Origin: Corynespora cassiicola
Taxonomy: Eukaryota > Ascomycota > Dothideomycetes > Pleosporales > Corynesporascaceae
Direction of reading: 5' to 3'
Assembly (NCBI GenBank): GCA_022059125.1
Contig: JAEUWY010000002.1
Span: 124,001-188,000, forward strand
Length of the DNA: 64,000 bases
The notes beneath the pieces are model-generated. The model ran no database searches, was not told the origin of the DNA, and worked only from the letters and a program-made list of their open reading frames with translations. Of this stretch, positions 46,356-59,336 are shown piece by piece (the first letter of the stretch is position 1; every line of letters begins with the position of its first letter). The translations under genes were made by a program, and so were the position numbers.

Positions 46356-49300
46356 ATGGCTCCTCGCCCAGGAAAGAAATCGGGTGCCTACGCCGCCGAT
46401 GGCGAGGGCGGCAACGGCAAGCAGTCGCTCACCGAAGCTTTGGACAAGGACCTCTACGATGGCGGCAAGGACCGTTTCGCCGGATACGACACCTCCATCG
46501 CCGTGCGCGACGACGACGACGTGGACGATGCAGGCGAGCTCAACGGACGGCGCCTTGTAGGACAGTACACCGCGACGGCTGCGCAGCTCAACGAGTATGC
46601 GCACGGCGACACGGCCGAGGATGACATCCTGATGAGCCGCGAACAACAAGCACAGATCGCGTCGCGCGAGACCGACTACCAGCGCCGCCGCTTCGATCGT
46701 AAGCTTTCTCCCGGACGCGGTGACCACGCCAACGGCGAGGAAGGCCTCTCGTACAAAGACGTCCGCAAGGAGCGCGAGATTGAGCGCGAGGAGGCCCGCA
46801 TCCAACGTCTCATCGAGGAGAAGGAGAAGGAGGGCGGCAACGAAGTTTTGGATCATGTGCCCACGCTCAAGGATGGCGCCGCGCCCACCGACGGCAACAA
46901 GACACCTCCGGTGGAGAAGAAGCGCAAGCGGCGCCGCTGGGACACTGCGCCGGAGGCTGAGGCTCCTGCGGCCGTCGAGGCCAAAGCCGAAGAGGCCGGT
47001 GACAGCCCGCACAAGCGGTCTCGTTGGGGCGAAGGCGCGTCGGTCACGACCGAATCCCAAGACGTGCCCAAGAAACGCTCGCGATGGGAGGAGACTCCAG
47101 GTCCGGAGGCTGCGCCAGCTGCCCCGGTCCGCTCTCGTTGGGACACGGCTGGTGTTGCACCCACTGCTTCCGCGACGCCCGCCCCGGCCACCAACGGTGC
47201 TGGCCCAGTCATGCCCATGGCATTTGGTTTTGGCACAGACGTCTCGGGCCGCAACGCTCCCCTCTCCGATGAGTTCCTCGATATGATTCTCCCGGGAGAA
47301 GCGCAGGGATACAAGATTCTCGACCCCCCTCCCGGCTATGAGCCTCTTCGACGGCCAGTCGCCTCGGCGCTCCCCACCGGCTACCAGGGATTCCTCTTAC
47401 CAGAGGCCGACAACAGCTTGGCTATGATGGGCAAGCAGCTGCCGACCGACATTCCGGGTGTTGGCGACCTCCAATTCTTCAAGACCGAGGACATGAAATA
47501 CTTCGGCAAGCTTACCGATGGCGCCGACGAGACTGAGATGAGCGTCGATCAGCTCAAGGAACGCAAAATCATGCGACTCCTCCTTAAAGTGAAGAACGGC
47601 ACCCCGCCCATGCGAAAGACTGCTCTTCGGCAGCTTACGGACAATGCACGCCAATTTGGTGCGGGCGCTCTCTTCGACCAGATCCTCCCGTTGCTTATGG
47701 AACGCACGTTGGAAGATCAGGAGCGCCATTTGCTCGTCAAAGTCATCGACCGTATCCTGTACAAGCTTGATGATCTTGTCCGTCCCTACGTCCACAAGAT
47801 CTTGGTTGTGATCGAGCCTCTTCTTATTGATCAGGATTACTACGCCCGTGTTGAGGGTCGTGAGATCATTTCCAACCTTGCCAAAGCTGCTGGTCTTGCA
47901 CACATGATCAGTACGATGCGTCCAGATCTCGACCACCAGGACGAGTACGTCCGAAACACGACTGCTCGTGCCTTTGCTGTCGTTGCTTCGGCCCTTGGCA
48001 TCCCTGCTCTCTTGCCCTTCCTCCGAGCTGTATGCAAGAGCAAGAAGTCGTGGCACGCTCGTCACACTGGTGTCAAGATTGTCCAGCAAATCCCCATCCT
48101 CATGGGATGTGCCGTTCTTCCCCACCTGAAGGGATTGGTCGAGTGCATTGCCGACAACTTGAACGACGAGCAACCCAAGGTTCGTATGGTGACCTCTCTC
48201 GCCATTGCTGCCCTCGCCGAAGCTGCTGCTCCTTATGGTATCGAGTCCTTCGACGACATCCTCAACCCTCTCTGGTCGGGAGCCAAGCGCCAGCGCGGCA
48301 AGACGCTTGCTTCATACCTCAAGGCGATTGGCTACATTGTTCCCCTCATGGACGAAGAGTACTCGAGCTACTACACCAGCCAGATCATGGAGATTGTCAT
48401 CCGCGAGTTCCAGTCTCCCGACGAGGAAATGAAGAAGGTTGTGCTCAAGGTCGTTTCCCAGTGCTCCGCCACGGCTGGTGTTACGCCCATCTATCTCAGA
48501 GACAACGTGCTCCCCGAGTTCTTCAAGCATTTTTGGGTTCGCCGCATGGCCCTCGACAAGCGCAATTACCGTCAGGTCGTCGACACTACCGTTGACCTGG
48601 CCACCAAGGCTGGCGTTAGTGAGGTCATCTCTCGCATTGTCCACAACATGAAGGACGAGAACGAAGCCTACCGTAAGATGACGGTGGAGACGGTGGACAA
48701 GGTCATCGCTTCTCTTGGTGCCCACGATCTAGACACTCGTCTCGAGGAAATGCTCATCGACGGTGTCTTGACTGCCTTCCAGGACCAGACTATCGAAGAC
48801 CCCATTGTCATCGACGGATTTGCTACTGTCGTCAATGAGCTTGGCGAGCGTACCAAGTCCTATCTCCCTCAGATTGTGGCCACGGTTCTTGCTCGGCTGA
48901 ACAACAAGTCCGCCACGGTTCGTCAGCAGGCGGCCGACCTCATCTCTCGCATCACCTTCGTCATGCAAAAGTGTGATGAGGATCCTCAGCTTATCAAGCT
49001 TGCCCAGGCTCTCTACGAGTATCTTGGAGAAGAATACCCTGAGGTCCTTGGATCTATCCTCGGTGCTCTTCGTGCCATTGTCACCGTGGTCGGTCTTGCA
49101 GCCATGCAGCCTCCAATCAAGGATCTGCTGCCCCGCCTCACGCCAATTCTTCGCAACCGTCACGAGAAGGTCCAGGAGAATACCATCGATCTCGTTGGCC
49201 GTATTGCTGATCGCGGTGCTGACTACGTCAACCCTCGAGAGTGGATGCGCATCTGCTTCGAGCTACTTGACATGCTCAAAGCTCACAAAAAGGGTATCCG

Positions 49301-49988
49301 CCGTGCCGCCAACAACACCTTTGGTTACATTGCCAAAGCCATTGGTCCCCAGGATGTCTTGGCCACCCTTCTTGGTAACCTGCGTGTCCAGGAGCGTCAG
49401 TCTCGTGTCTGTACTGCCGTCGCCATTGGCATTGTTGCCGAGACTTGCGCTCCCTTCACCGTTCTCCCCGCTCTGATGAACGAGTACCGTGTCCCCGAGC
49501 TCAACGTTCAGAACGGTGTGCTCAAGGCTCTCTCCTTCATGTTCGAGTACATTGGTGACATGTCCAAGGACTACGTCTACGCTATCACGCCACTCCTCGA
49601 GGACGCTCTCATCGACCGTGACCAGGTCCATCGCCAGACTGCGGCATCGGTCGTCAAGCATGTCGCTCTCGGATGTGTGGGTCTCGATTGCGAGGATGCC
49701 ATGATCCACCTTCTCAACCTTCTCTGGCCCAACTTGTTTGAGACTAGTCCCCACGTCATTGACCGCATCGTCGAAGCTGTCGAGGGTGTTCGCAATGCGG
49801 TTGGCACTCCCCTGGTCATGAACTACGTCTGGGCAGGCCTCTTCCACCCGGCCCGTAAGGTTCGTCAGCCCTACTGGCGCATTTACAATGATGCCTACGT
49901 ACAGTCGGCCGACGCCATTGTCCCCGCGTACCCTGCTCCCAAGGAGATTGAGGAATTGAGGAGGCACGAGCTGGAGATTTTCATCTAA
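46356..49988 (+). CDS. HSH155: Splicing factor 3B subunit 1 (SF3b1/Hsh155)
   Basis: Core HEAT-repeat scaffold of the U2 snRNP SF3b complex, binding the branch-point duplex. Intronless, 1210 residues from the ATG at 46356 (GCAGCAATGGCT); an in-frame ATG at 46242 would add 38 Pro-rich residues and is less likely. The N-terminal third is charged and disordered, with four Arg-Trp ligand motifs at about residues 195-262 (RRRWDT, RSRWGE, RSRWEE, RSRWDT). Family knowledge: such motifs bind UHM domains of U2AF-type factors. From about residue 400 to the end lie HEAT repeats ([66 protein letters not shown]). The C-terminus [11 protein letters not shown] is conserved. It is the right-hand housekeeping border of the PKS cluster. 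Confidence 0.96.
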   Translation: MAPRPGKKSGAYAADGEGGNGKQSLTEALDKDLYDGGKDRFAGYDTSIAVRDDDDVDDAGELNGRRLVGQYTATAAQLNEYAHGDTAEDDILMSREQQAQIASRETDYQRRRFDRKLSPGRGDHANGEEGLSYKDVRKEREIEREEARIQRLIEEKEKEGGNEVLDHVPTLKDGAAPTDGNKTPPVEKKRKRRRWDTAPEAEAPAAVEAKAEEAGDSPHKRSRWGEGASVTTESQDVPKKRSRWEETPGPEAAPAAPVRSRWDTAGVAPTASATPAPATNGAGPVMPMAFGFGTDVSGRNAPLSDEFLDMILPGEAQGYKILDPPPGYEPLRRPVASALPTGYQGFLLPEADNSLAMMGKQLPTDIPGVGDLQFFKTEDMKYFGKLTDGADETEMSVDQLKERKIMRLLLKVKNGTPPMRKTALRQLTDNARQFGAGALFDQILPLLMERTLEDQERHLLVKVIDRILYKLDDLVRPYVHKILVVIEPLLIDQDYYARVEGREIISNLAKAAGLAHMISTMRPDLDHQDEYVRNTTARAFAVVASALGIPALLPFLRAVCKSKKSWHARHTGVKIVQQIPILMGCAVLPHLKGLVECIADNLNDEQPKVRMVTSLAIAALAEAAAPYGIESFDDILNPLWSGAKRQRGKTLASYLKAIGYIVPLMDEEYSSYYTSQIMEIVIREFQSPDEEMKKVVLKVVSQCSATAGVTPIYLRDNVLPEFFKHFWVRRMALDKRNYRQVVDTTVDLATKAGVSEVISRIVHNMKDENEAYRKMTVETVDKVIASLGAHDLDTRLEEMLIDGVLTAFQDQTIEDPIVIDGFATVVNELGERTKSYLPQIVATVLARLNNKSATVRQQAADLISRITFVMQKCDEDPQLIKLAQALYEYLGEEYPEVLGSILGALRAIVTVVGLAAMQPPIKDLLPRLTPILRNRHEKVQENTIDLVGRIADRGADYVNPREWMRICFELLDMLKAHKKGIRRAANNTFGYIAKAIGPQDVLATLLGNLRVQERQSRVCTAVAIGIVAETCAPFTVLPALMNEYRVPELNVQNGVLKALSFMFEYIGDMSKDYVYAITPLLEDALIDRDQVHRQTAASVVKHVALGCVGLDCEDAMIHLLNLLWPNLFETSPHVIDRIVEAVEGVRNAVGTPLVMNYVWAGLFHPARKVRQPYWRIYNDAYVQSADAIVPAYPAPKEIEELRRHELEIFI

Positions 49989-51342
49989 GGTATGCCTTGG
50001 CTTATTGGAACGTTTCTTTTTGAATACCCGTCCGCATGTACTCGACATGATTTGTCATTTAATTTAGGATCTACTCGCGCTATCAAATTGTTATCCATCA
50101 AACCCATTTGCTGACACACTGTAGCCACGTCCCTCTGCTCAGGTTGATCGGGCCGGTGGTAATGCTCTCCATCTCCAACGGCATCCAATCATGCATGAAG
50201 CGACTGTTTCGGAATACGGGGACTCAGTACGGGCACGCAGCTCTTTACTCAGCTTCGGTAATCGGATTCCGCTTGCTTCGACTGTTTTTCTTTGATTTTC
50301 CAGTGCCCGCTCCTGCCCCCGGGTATGTATACTAGACTTTTGGGCGCCTGCATAGTCTGGAGTGAATGAATCGGAACGGAGTTATGGTGCACATACGGCG
50401 GGCTTTTGCTGGGGCGGAACACAAAAAATTGGTGGAGCGAATGGCGCATGTCTGGCAGGATTTACGAATGTCTAGGACAGTGCGCAGAGGGTGACTCTTG
50501 TTGCCATCCGGGTACTGTGTGGGGAAGACATTGGCTAGGCCACGACGCGTTTCGCTGGCACACCTCCAGCTGGTAACGCGGAGCTGGATTATGTACCCCC
50601 CCTAATAAACGGTTACTATCAGCTGATATTGCACAGGATCTGTGATGCGAACTGCAACCCAACACGTGCTTCTGTCGTGATGAGCAACTGCGCAATCCGC
50701 CACCCTCAGCTGCACCACAAAAACCTGAAAAGCATTCCATGTCTCCCCCTCTTCTTGCCCAGAGAGCCTAGATACCCAGGTAGGTGGGTGCACGCAGTCA
50801 GGTGAGTCGTGACACGTCCAATTGTACGCAGGTCCGGCGAGCGCTCGCTCGCAACTTCGCAGAGCCTTCATGTGAAGAGAACAGGCCAGAGTTGCATGGC
50901 AGAACGCGGGACCTGTACAAGATCGAAAACAGGTGATGTCGTAGTGATCAAACGGCTGTGCAGCTAAAGATAGCAGCACCGCGCGGGGCAGCCTGCGACT
51001 CGGGAGAAAAGCTCCGGCACAAGCCTCGTATTACGCCGCCGGCAGCGAATGGCAGTGGGCCGCCGCTGCAGACTAGGCCGCCTTGCGATAAGTCCTTCAC
51101 CCGAGTTCGTGTGCGCAGCCGGTGTCCTGCTAAGAATGGTCGGTGTGGGCGAGGACGAGAGTTCGGGGTTGTATAGTAGGGGAGGCGTCCCGCCGCTGAG
51201 TCGAGTTCAATATTGAAAACCTATTTTTCCTTCTCACGACGGCACGCCAGGACGATGGTACGATAGCCACGAGCAACTAACTTTTGCATCCCACCCAATG
51301 TGTACGAAACTGCGTCTGCGCGCGTGAAGAAACGAAATCAAG
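49989..51342. other. Intergenic, no gene seen
   Basis: 1.35 kb between SF3b1 and the next plus-strand gene. Short overlapping frames only, and no tRNA-like cloverleaf recognised by eye. Confidence 0.45.
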
Positions 51343-53767
51343 ATGAGCATGCTGATCCCAGCGAACGCGCAACCGCACACGCAAAGGCCGCGCGACGAAA
51401 ACTCTGGAGTCCAAGATGAGGATCCCCGGTTGGACATGCTGTTGGCGTACCCACTCGCGCCGCCGCCACCGCTGTCTCGCACCAGACTTCTCAAGCAAAG
51501 CTGCCCGAGCGGAGATTTGCGCGAGCAGTTCGTCGCCCAGAGTGCTTTCCAGAAGGACTTTGACACTTTCTGGAGTCCGCTGGACCTGGGCAGAATCGTT
51601 CCGCCTGGACCCGCGTCGGATGAGGCGCACGCACGTGCACAGCCACAGGGGTACACCTCTGGACAGCGCCTGGACGACGACACCACGACACCTGCTGCTC
51701 AGCCTCCATTGAGGGATCAGGCACCGCGAACCCAGCCGCCGCCGCCGCGACGACGCAGGGCGAAGCCAAGCCTTGAGCTCACCATCCCGGGGAGCTCGAA
51801 GTCGAGGAAGCAGACCGCGAACCCCAATGCCTACCACTTCCGCGTCGACAGCATGAACTCACACACCAGCGAGATGTCACACCCGCAGGTGACGATGCAT
51901 GCGCCTGTGCCTATTTCGCCTTCGCAGCACCACATCATCAGGCGGAAGCACGTTGATCTCACTAACGTGCATCCTGCGCTTCGACCAACCCCCCTGAACG
52001 ATAACAGCAGCTCGGGCGACGACATCAACCCCAGTGCCATTGCGGGTGGGCAGCTCACCGCCATGCCCCGCGAACAGCAGCGGCAGCGTCCTGTGAGCAT
52101 GACAGCTTACAGGTCAGAGTCCCGCCAGTCTGCTGACCTCAGACGGCAAGGCAAGATTGCTTCCAGCAGAGGCTGGCGTGGTGTGACCTACCCCGGATTT
52201 CCAGAACTGGACAAGTGTCGGCCGCGCGAGAGTTCAGAGCTCAGGCGTGTCCCCGGCGAGGCCATTGAGAACGACGCCATTTACCAGCGCTTTGCAGATG
52301 ACGAGGTAGGCCCACCCACACCGGCCGATGCAGCCGTCATGTTTGCCAGTGCCGTCGCAGACGACGTGGAAGAGGGAGACAAAAAGGGAAAGAGCAAGGC
52401 CAAAAGGAAGCAAAAGCATAGATGGAGTTCGCTACCATTGAGCCTCATCAAGATGACCAAAAGGCGGTTGAGCATCGGGGAGAAGGACACGGGGAAGCGA
52501 GCGCCACTCACATTGGACAACTTGAAGAACTGGGAAGACGAGGCTGGACACGTACCAAAGGTTTCTGGAATGAGGATGGGGTGGCTGGGACTTGGGTTTG
52601 GAGAGGGCACGCGGCCGAGTATGGACGTTTCACGGCCATCAATGGACGCTGATCAGGAAGAGCGTGGACGGGGAATGTGCATGGAGCGAGGGAACAGTCG
52701 TGCGCCCGGCCACTCTCCACTGCCAATGGAAAGGCATGCCGATCCCAGCCATCTCTCTTCACGACCCCGAGATCTGCTACAGGACAACAAACTGCTCTCT
52801 ACGCCCGTACAGTCCCCTAATGAAATATCCCCGCTCGACCTCCCGCCCCCGAAGCCCTGGGTCCATCCCCTTCCCACTCCGCCCGAAACACCCGGCCTCC
52901 GCCGCATCTCAGCTGCTGTATCCGAGTCCAACATGCCCTCCTCTCCAGGTTCGCTCCGCCGCCGCTCTGCTATCCGCGTAAATTCGACCCGAACCAGCGT
53001 CGCCTCCGCAATGCCATCGCCACCTCTTCCTTCCCCTACAATCGACATCTCACCCGCATCAGAGCCCGCGCCTGAGAGTCCCACTCCTTCTCTTAAACGC
53101 CGCTCCGCTCTCCGCGTTTCTTCCAATCCCACTCCTCAGACTATGAACGGGCCCGCACGCATCTCAACCTACTCTACACCCGACTTGCGCGCAAACGGCT
53201 TGGGCATCACATCCCCCCACCCGCTGGATGCCGCACTCGACACACCATACATACACTCGCAACGCGCGAGCATAATCTCGGGATGGAACTCGAGCCAGGA
53301 CAACACCCCCTTGCCCAGCCCCTATACGGATGGGCAGGCTGCCCCCACATCCTCCCCTCTGAACGCTCAGCCCGCATCTACACCCGCGGCCGATAGCGAT
53401 AATGACAGTTACCACCGATACAAGCCGCAGCAGCCGAACCACTACCCCTACACCCCCACAGAGCCCGTCACGCACCTTCCCCAGCGCCATTCCATTGCGC
53501 AGTTCAACACCTCCGCGTACACCCACCACAACCAGCCCCAGTACCAGCGCAACCCAGCCACGCACATCAACAGGCCCGCCAATAGGAACGCAAACGTCGC
53601 GCCCCTCGCAAACACGCAACACCGCCACTCGTCCTACACCTTCGCGCCCTCGGCCCTCTCTCCGACGTCCGCGGCCATGCTCCCGCCCCCGCTCTTCGCC
53701 GGTTCGGCGGGCGCCATGGCCTCGTCGACGAGCCTTCCAGAGCCGCCAGCTCGCGCGAGGATCGTGG

Positions 53768-53813
<46 letters not shown>

Positions 53814-54093
53814 CACAGTCTATTCGCCCGCGCCGCCGAGTCCGGGGCTTAGGAGGCGGAGCGCCGTGTGTGAGCGTGAGAAGAGGGGTAGCATGGTGAG
53901 CGTGAGCAGTGCGGGTGGAAGTGCCGTGGGTGCTAGTCCTACCACTGCGACTGCGCCAGGAGCAGGGGTGGGGTGGGGAGTCGAGAGGCCGCGGTTCACA
54001 GGGAGTGTGCCGTCGAGTCCCCTGGCAGAGAGCTTTGGGGAGTTCCGACTTCACCATCCGGTTCCGAGGAGGATTTGGAGTGGGATTTATTGA
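51343..54093 (+). CDS. Unrecognised disordered protein with polyQ and repeated RRxS motifs
   Basis: Single 916-codon open frame with no domain I recognise. The frame stays open with Pro/Ser/Arg/Gln-rich composition typical of fungal disordered proteins. A segment LSLIKMTKRRLSIGEKD lies at about residue 363. Three copies of a (K/R)RRSA-type motif occur: RRRSAIRV (about 547), KRRSALRV (about 587) and RRRSAVCE (about 845). RRRS and RRLS fit basophilic-kinase sites such as PKA. A run of 13 Gln at about 811-823 is encoded by pure CAG (53773-53811). No signal peptide or membrane span. Function unknown; a signalling or scaffold role is only suggested by the motifs. The start is the first ATG of the frame and is uncertain, since an upstream exon cannot be excluded. 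Confidence 0.75.
53773..53811 (+). repeat. (CAG)13 coding microsatellite
   Basis: Thirteen uninterrupted CAG codons encode polyglutamine within the 916-residue protein. Purity suggests recent slippage, so length is likely variable between strains. Confidence 0.95.
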
Positions 54094-54546
54094 AGCGAGG
54101 GGTGAGAAGAGTTAATGAGGATGAGAGAGTTGTGGGGGGAATGAAGATGCGATTCGATTCGATGAAGACGCCGTCACTCGTTTTACACAACCTTTTCCTT
54201 TGTCAGTGAGTGCATGCATGGAACCTGGGCCCTCGCGTCGTCGTCGATTTTGTTTTCTCGTTCCGAATTTGGCACTGCATAGCGTGGATTCTTGTTTACG
54301 GGGGTTCATGTGTGCATGTTCGTTTGGCGTTTTTTTGTTCCTTCGGGATTGCTGGTTCCGGGATTATACATATATATGAGGACCTGTGTACTAGTAGGCA
54401 AAGTATATCCGAGACGAGAATGGGAGAGGATGATGTTGGTATAGAGTGGCTGGAAACAAAAGGGTAATAATGTATGGGCGGGTAATCAATAATGAATGAT
54501 CTTCCATGTCAGATGACATTTGATTGCTCTTGCACTGAACATGAGT

Positions 54547-54585
<39 letters not shown>

Positions 54586-55479
54586 TAAACAGAGGTGGTT
54601 TGATTTTTTATGCTACATACTGAAGACTTTGAAAAGACTCGTGAAGTAGACATGAAGGCAGAAAGGAGATGAGAAAGTATGCATATATGCATGGCCTGCA
54701 CTTGCCGATTCTTTTTTCGTGTAGCATGACACCCATTCCTCCACATGAAATCAGCAACAAAGATTGGAATACAGAAAGAAGATTAGACGTTTGATCCACC
54801 CATCTCACCTGTCTCCAGATTCAGCTTTCCTCCTGGAAACCACTTTTTTCAACACTTTAGTTCTGGACTCTTTCTCCAATATTTCCCCTTTGGCGCTTGC
54901 GCCTCTGCCCCTGCTCGTTTTCGGACATTGCTGGCGAGGGCTTGGAATCTACTACAGGATACAGAGTAAAGACACGCGGTGGTTACACAGTCAATGACGA
55001 CGGGAAGAGTATACAAGAAGGTTGGAGTTTACAAACCGTCAGTAGCCAAAGCAAATAAGTAGAAAAGTAGTCTTTTTCGGATTTGAGGGGCGGGGGCGTG
55101 GGTAGAAGTTGGCGTGGTGAGAGCTAAGAGAGGCACCGGTGGGTCCATTTGCTGATTGGGGCTTATCGAAGCGGTAGGAGCGACCATGACGGCTCTTCCA
55201 AGGCTCTCTCCCCCCACACTGGCGCAATCACCGTCACCATCACCACCATGACGACCAAACATCTCGTTATTGGGATTTCATCTCGAAGATTTCGGGTTCA
55301 GCTTGGATACCAAGCTGGTGCAGTGGATTCATGTGAGTTGACATGATCGAAGTGATGATGGTTTATATTGCTGCATGCAGGCGCCAGATTGATCACCGGC
55401 GGGCCTATAGCACGATCTGTGTACGTGCACCATATACACGGTCTAGCCATCGGAAAAGCATCACGAGACATCTCCAGAC
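54094..55479. other. Convergent intergenic region with dinucleotide repeat
   Basis: 1.39 kb between the stop of the disordered protein and the stop of the UNC93-like gene. Contains the (GT)23 tract. Small frames on both strands are not recognisable. Confidence 0.45.
54549..54594. repeat. (GT)23 microsatellite
   Basis: 46 bp of uninterrupted GT dinucleotides in non-coding DNA, a potential polymorphic marker and possible Z-DNA former. Confidence 0.97.
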
Positions 55480-56977
55480 TCACACATTCTGGGCTTCGGT
55501 CTTTCCCTTGGCAAACCTCTCCTTGTCCTCGAGAGTCACAACCTGTTCGAGGGCAGGCTCTGTCACGTGCGCATCCTTCGGAACATCCACAGCCTCGACC
55601 GGAGTGTGGTCACGTACAACGAGCCAGGTGGGGTAAATGCAAAGCACTTCTTATCGTCAGCTGTTTGCGCGGACATGTCTTCGAAGTATACATACCGAGC
55701 AGGATAGTATTGACTGCAAGCGGAACCCTGCCGCCCTTCCACTTCTGGCTGTTCAGACCAAACGCAACAGCCTGGCCGAACGACTCTTGCCCCCGAAGCA
55801 CACCAGCAAAGCGGCTGAGCTGGGAGATGTTATCCGTCTTGGTCGCCAGGAGATAATACAGCCAGTTTTGGAGGGATTGCCTTGCAAAGTCCCAAAGCAG
55901 GATGACGAAAAAGCCCTCAACAAAACCCTTATCCTCCCAGTCCATTGACGGCGGGTTGCTGGTGTACTTTTCCTGGATTACCCACGCGTAGACCCATGCA
56001 ATAACGTGCCACACGATGACGTAATAGAAGCCATATGTAATGCGCTTCTTGACGGTGAGACGTTGGTAGTCAAGGAACATGCTGATCAGCTGCGAGGATA
56101 ACAGGGTGGTAAAGTTTGAAACGAAACCCATCAACGCCCGAGCCCTAATTCCAAAGTAGTACGCTTTGAAATTACCACCATATTGATTGAAGTAGGCAGC
56201 CCAGAAGATGGGGAGCAAAAGCAAAATGTCCTTGCGTTTTGACACGTCCCAGAGGGCCTTGAGCTCCCCTTTGAACGTCTTCTCAGCGCGGATGATGACC
56301 TTGGATCCGTCGGTCCTCTGCACCTTTTCCGGGGGCGACAGGGCCAAAGCGAGCGGACAGGCAATGCACTGGAGGGCGATAAAGACGAGATAGGTCTGGT
56401 AGCCAACCGCGCCCTTCTTCTTTGCTCCGGCATCGTTGTTCAGCGCCAACACAATCGCACCGCCCACAAGGGGACCGCCGGTTCTGAACCATAGCCAAAT
56501 ATTCATATACTTGCCCCTCTTGCCAGGCTCTGGATAGCCAAGTGCGACGGCCCCTTCGGAAACCCAGAATAGACCAGCGCTGACACCGCAGCACACGGCA
56601 CCAACGAGAACGAACCAGACGTTGCCAAACCGATTATTCGTATAGAGGCCCGCGGAGTAGACTGGATATCCGATGGCGCCGAGAAGAAGGGTGTTTGCCA
56701 GGCCAATGCGATTTGCGATTGGGCCTCCAAATAGACAGAGAAATCCCATGAGAGCGAATACCAGGGCGTTGGCAGCATTGATGAGAAAGGGTTCCTGGGC
56801 TCCTCCGGCACCGAGGTCGTTCATGGCGTTCCATAGGCCTGGTGCCATGAAACCGACCCCGCCAATGACGAAGGCATTGAAGAGGGTGGTCCGGTACCAT
56901 TTGTGTTCGACGGGCTGCGCCACCGAGGTAGGAAGAGAGGCCTCACCCACGGATGCAGCTTTCACAGGGTCTGCCAT
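55480..56977 (-). CDS. UNC93-like MFS-fold membrane protein
   Basis: Polytopic membrane protein of the UNC93-like family (MFS fold), about 483 residues from exons 55696-56977 and 55480-55649. The intron at 55650-55695 was placed so that the last helix continues as VLCIYPTWLVV and the tail runs to a Lys/Glu-rich C-terminus. Hydrophobic segments include FNAFVIGGVGFMAPGLWNAM, FALMGFLCLFGGPIA, VWFVLVGAVCCGVSAGLFWV and YLVFIALQCIACPLALAL. The start at 56977 (CGCCATGGCAG) was preferred over an in-frame ATG at 57022. Fungal members are mostly of unknown substrate. Lone gene, not obviously linked to either metabolic locus. Confidence 0.85.
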
Positions 56978-59336
56978 GGCGAAGTCGTGGGGGTGGACCA
57001 ACAAAACGGGAGAACAGAGCACAACGGAACCACGACTGCGACCAAGATTTATACATTACCATCGCCTTTTGTCGGCTGCAACATGGCGTTACAACAGGAT
57101 CAAAATCTGCAAAAATTCTACCCTTTTACAACCGGAATGCATGGTTTTTGTCGATGTCGACATCGCAAGGCTGGGATTATGCGAACGATGTCGGCAGAGC
57201 TTGCGCAAAAGCGGTAAAGAGGCCCACGCATGCAGGGCGGCCATCTCCGACAGAGGAAGGTCGCGAAGTTCTTTGCGGTACAGTTGGGGGAAAAATCGTC
57301 GCCAAGGTCGATGTCGTGCTTTATCACTCGAGGCAGTCTCGCCATGGACCTTCAGTACGCGAATGTATTAACATCACGATATGGCCATGGTGTATTTGCA
57401 CTCAAGAAGAGCACGGAACCTTGTACGATCGAGTGAATTACCTAGGTGGTTAGTTTTTCGAGGCTGAAAAAAAGGGATAGACAAGCGTCGGATTTAGAGC
57501 GAAGTTATGGCAAGCGCCCAACGGATATATAGACGGAAAAGCTCTTGACGTGAGAAGTCAACACGACGGGACACCGGGACAGGTTCGCCGGCACGTGGCC
57601 CGGCCCATTGGTAGAGCTGCGGGTCCGGCAGTGAACTGTTTGGAACCGCGATCGTCCAGCGTTTCGCGTCTCGCATGCAGGATGGCTGCGCTGGCACCGT
57701 ACTGAGCACGTGTGGAACGGTAGAGGTTCGGGTATGTACGCAACGAGGCCCTATATCGAACCAGGTCTTCAATGGAGCGTGGCGCGATGCGAGGCAGCCG
57801 AATGTCCTACCGGCACGAGCGAGCTCGACGGTGGCGACGGTCCTATCTGGTGGCAGCACAGGCGACTCAGGAGGCGGCAGCCGGTCTATTTGTAGCTCGA
57901 CTCAACTGTCGTCGGATAGAGGCCAACTCGCCCCCGGCAGCTGGGCATGGTGGATGGGGCGTCTCCTTGCGATTGTACGCCAAGACGCGGCGCCTCGACC
58001 CTGATCCTCCGACGCGTCGACCCCCTCCACCCCAATCCCGCGCGCTCCACTCAGGGCCATCATCTCCATGCTTCTCCTGAATCTCCTCCGCAGGCTCCAC
58101 CGCCCTGTTCCGTTGTGAGCCTCGGGCCAGCCCAATTCGTGCCAATTGCCCTATCCATCGTGCCGTCTGTCACCGGACTTCTCTCTGCTCCTGCGATGGG
58201 GAAAAGTGCGGGCAGATCTCTCCATTGCCGCTCTCAACTCAAATTTTTTTGCATGATCGGCATGTCCCGCGAAGGATCCGGCAATGGTGAGTACTTGCAT
58301 TTGCACGAGTCCGGGCAATCGGCTCCTATACGACGGCACGCGCGCTTGGCCTCCTGAGCGGAGTCAGGTAGGCAGGCATTCACTACCAGCAGCAAATATC
58401 TCAAGACGCGCCAAGTTGCTCGTACTCTGCCGCAGTCATCAACTTGATCTCTGGCGTGCAGACGAGGCCAAGGAGGTCCGGGGTTTAGCACGTGGCAGCC
58501 TCTGCAAAAGCCACACCATGGCCTGACGCTTCCAAATTCACCTGAACCCCCATGTGCTGTGCCGTTTCATGCCAAAATGTACGCGGATCCGGCTCTTAGC
58601 TCCTCTTAGCAATTCCTCACCGCGGCTTGAGTTCATTTTAACTTTCGCTTGTGCCAGAATGTGGCCCAGAGTGGCCAACGATCCTGCTAGCGATCACGCT
58701 AATACCTTCGAGCTGGCTGACACGGCTGCATGTAGTCTCACAAGTGTCAGAGTAATTAGGCCGAAGCCACCGAAGGCACCCCGACGGGCAGGTAGAGAGG
58801 TTCATTGGTGTCGGTTCGGGCCATGATGCGCATGATTTGACCCTGCAGCCATATGTTCGTCTCCTGGCCTTGTCACTTTTGACAGCGATACCACGCCGAG
58901 GAACATGGAGAGCCTTTCGCCTGCTCTTCAATAACTGGGATCAATCACGCCTCTGGGCCCAGAAAAACTTCGCAAACCGTCGCCTCTGAATGGTTCTCCC
59001 TCCTTGCCAATTCGTGTCTCCTCAATCGCACCGAGAGGCGCTGAGCCCCAGCAATTGGTCTGCGGTCCGCCCTCCCCCGGAGGGCTTCTAGATTTCTTCC
59101 AAGTTGCCCTCACCCTTCACCTCATCGCTGCCACGTGTGAGTGCGCCGCCACCGCCCATCTTTTCTTATTCATCCAGATGATCATGACACCTCCAACCTC
59201 ACCCCACTTTCACACTTGCTAACCGGCATCCACATATAGCCGTCATTGGGCTGCGCTTGCCCCAGATCCGTTCGAGTGACGGCCATTCTCGCCTGCGGCG
59301 CCCTCCCCACCGTCCTGCGGTCCCAGACTTGTCAAT
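56978..59336. other. Intergenic, no gene seen
   Basis: 2.36 kb between divergent genes. Many short GC-rich frames on both strands overlap without a coherent protein or splice chain that I can support. A near-palindrome TACCTAGGTG lies at about 57439. Confidence 0.4.

Noticed and set aside
47397..50048. Large minus-strand frames opposite SF3b1
   Set aside because: Antisense shadows of a long intronless, codon-biased gene.
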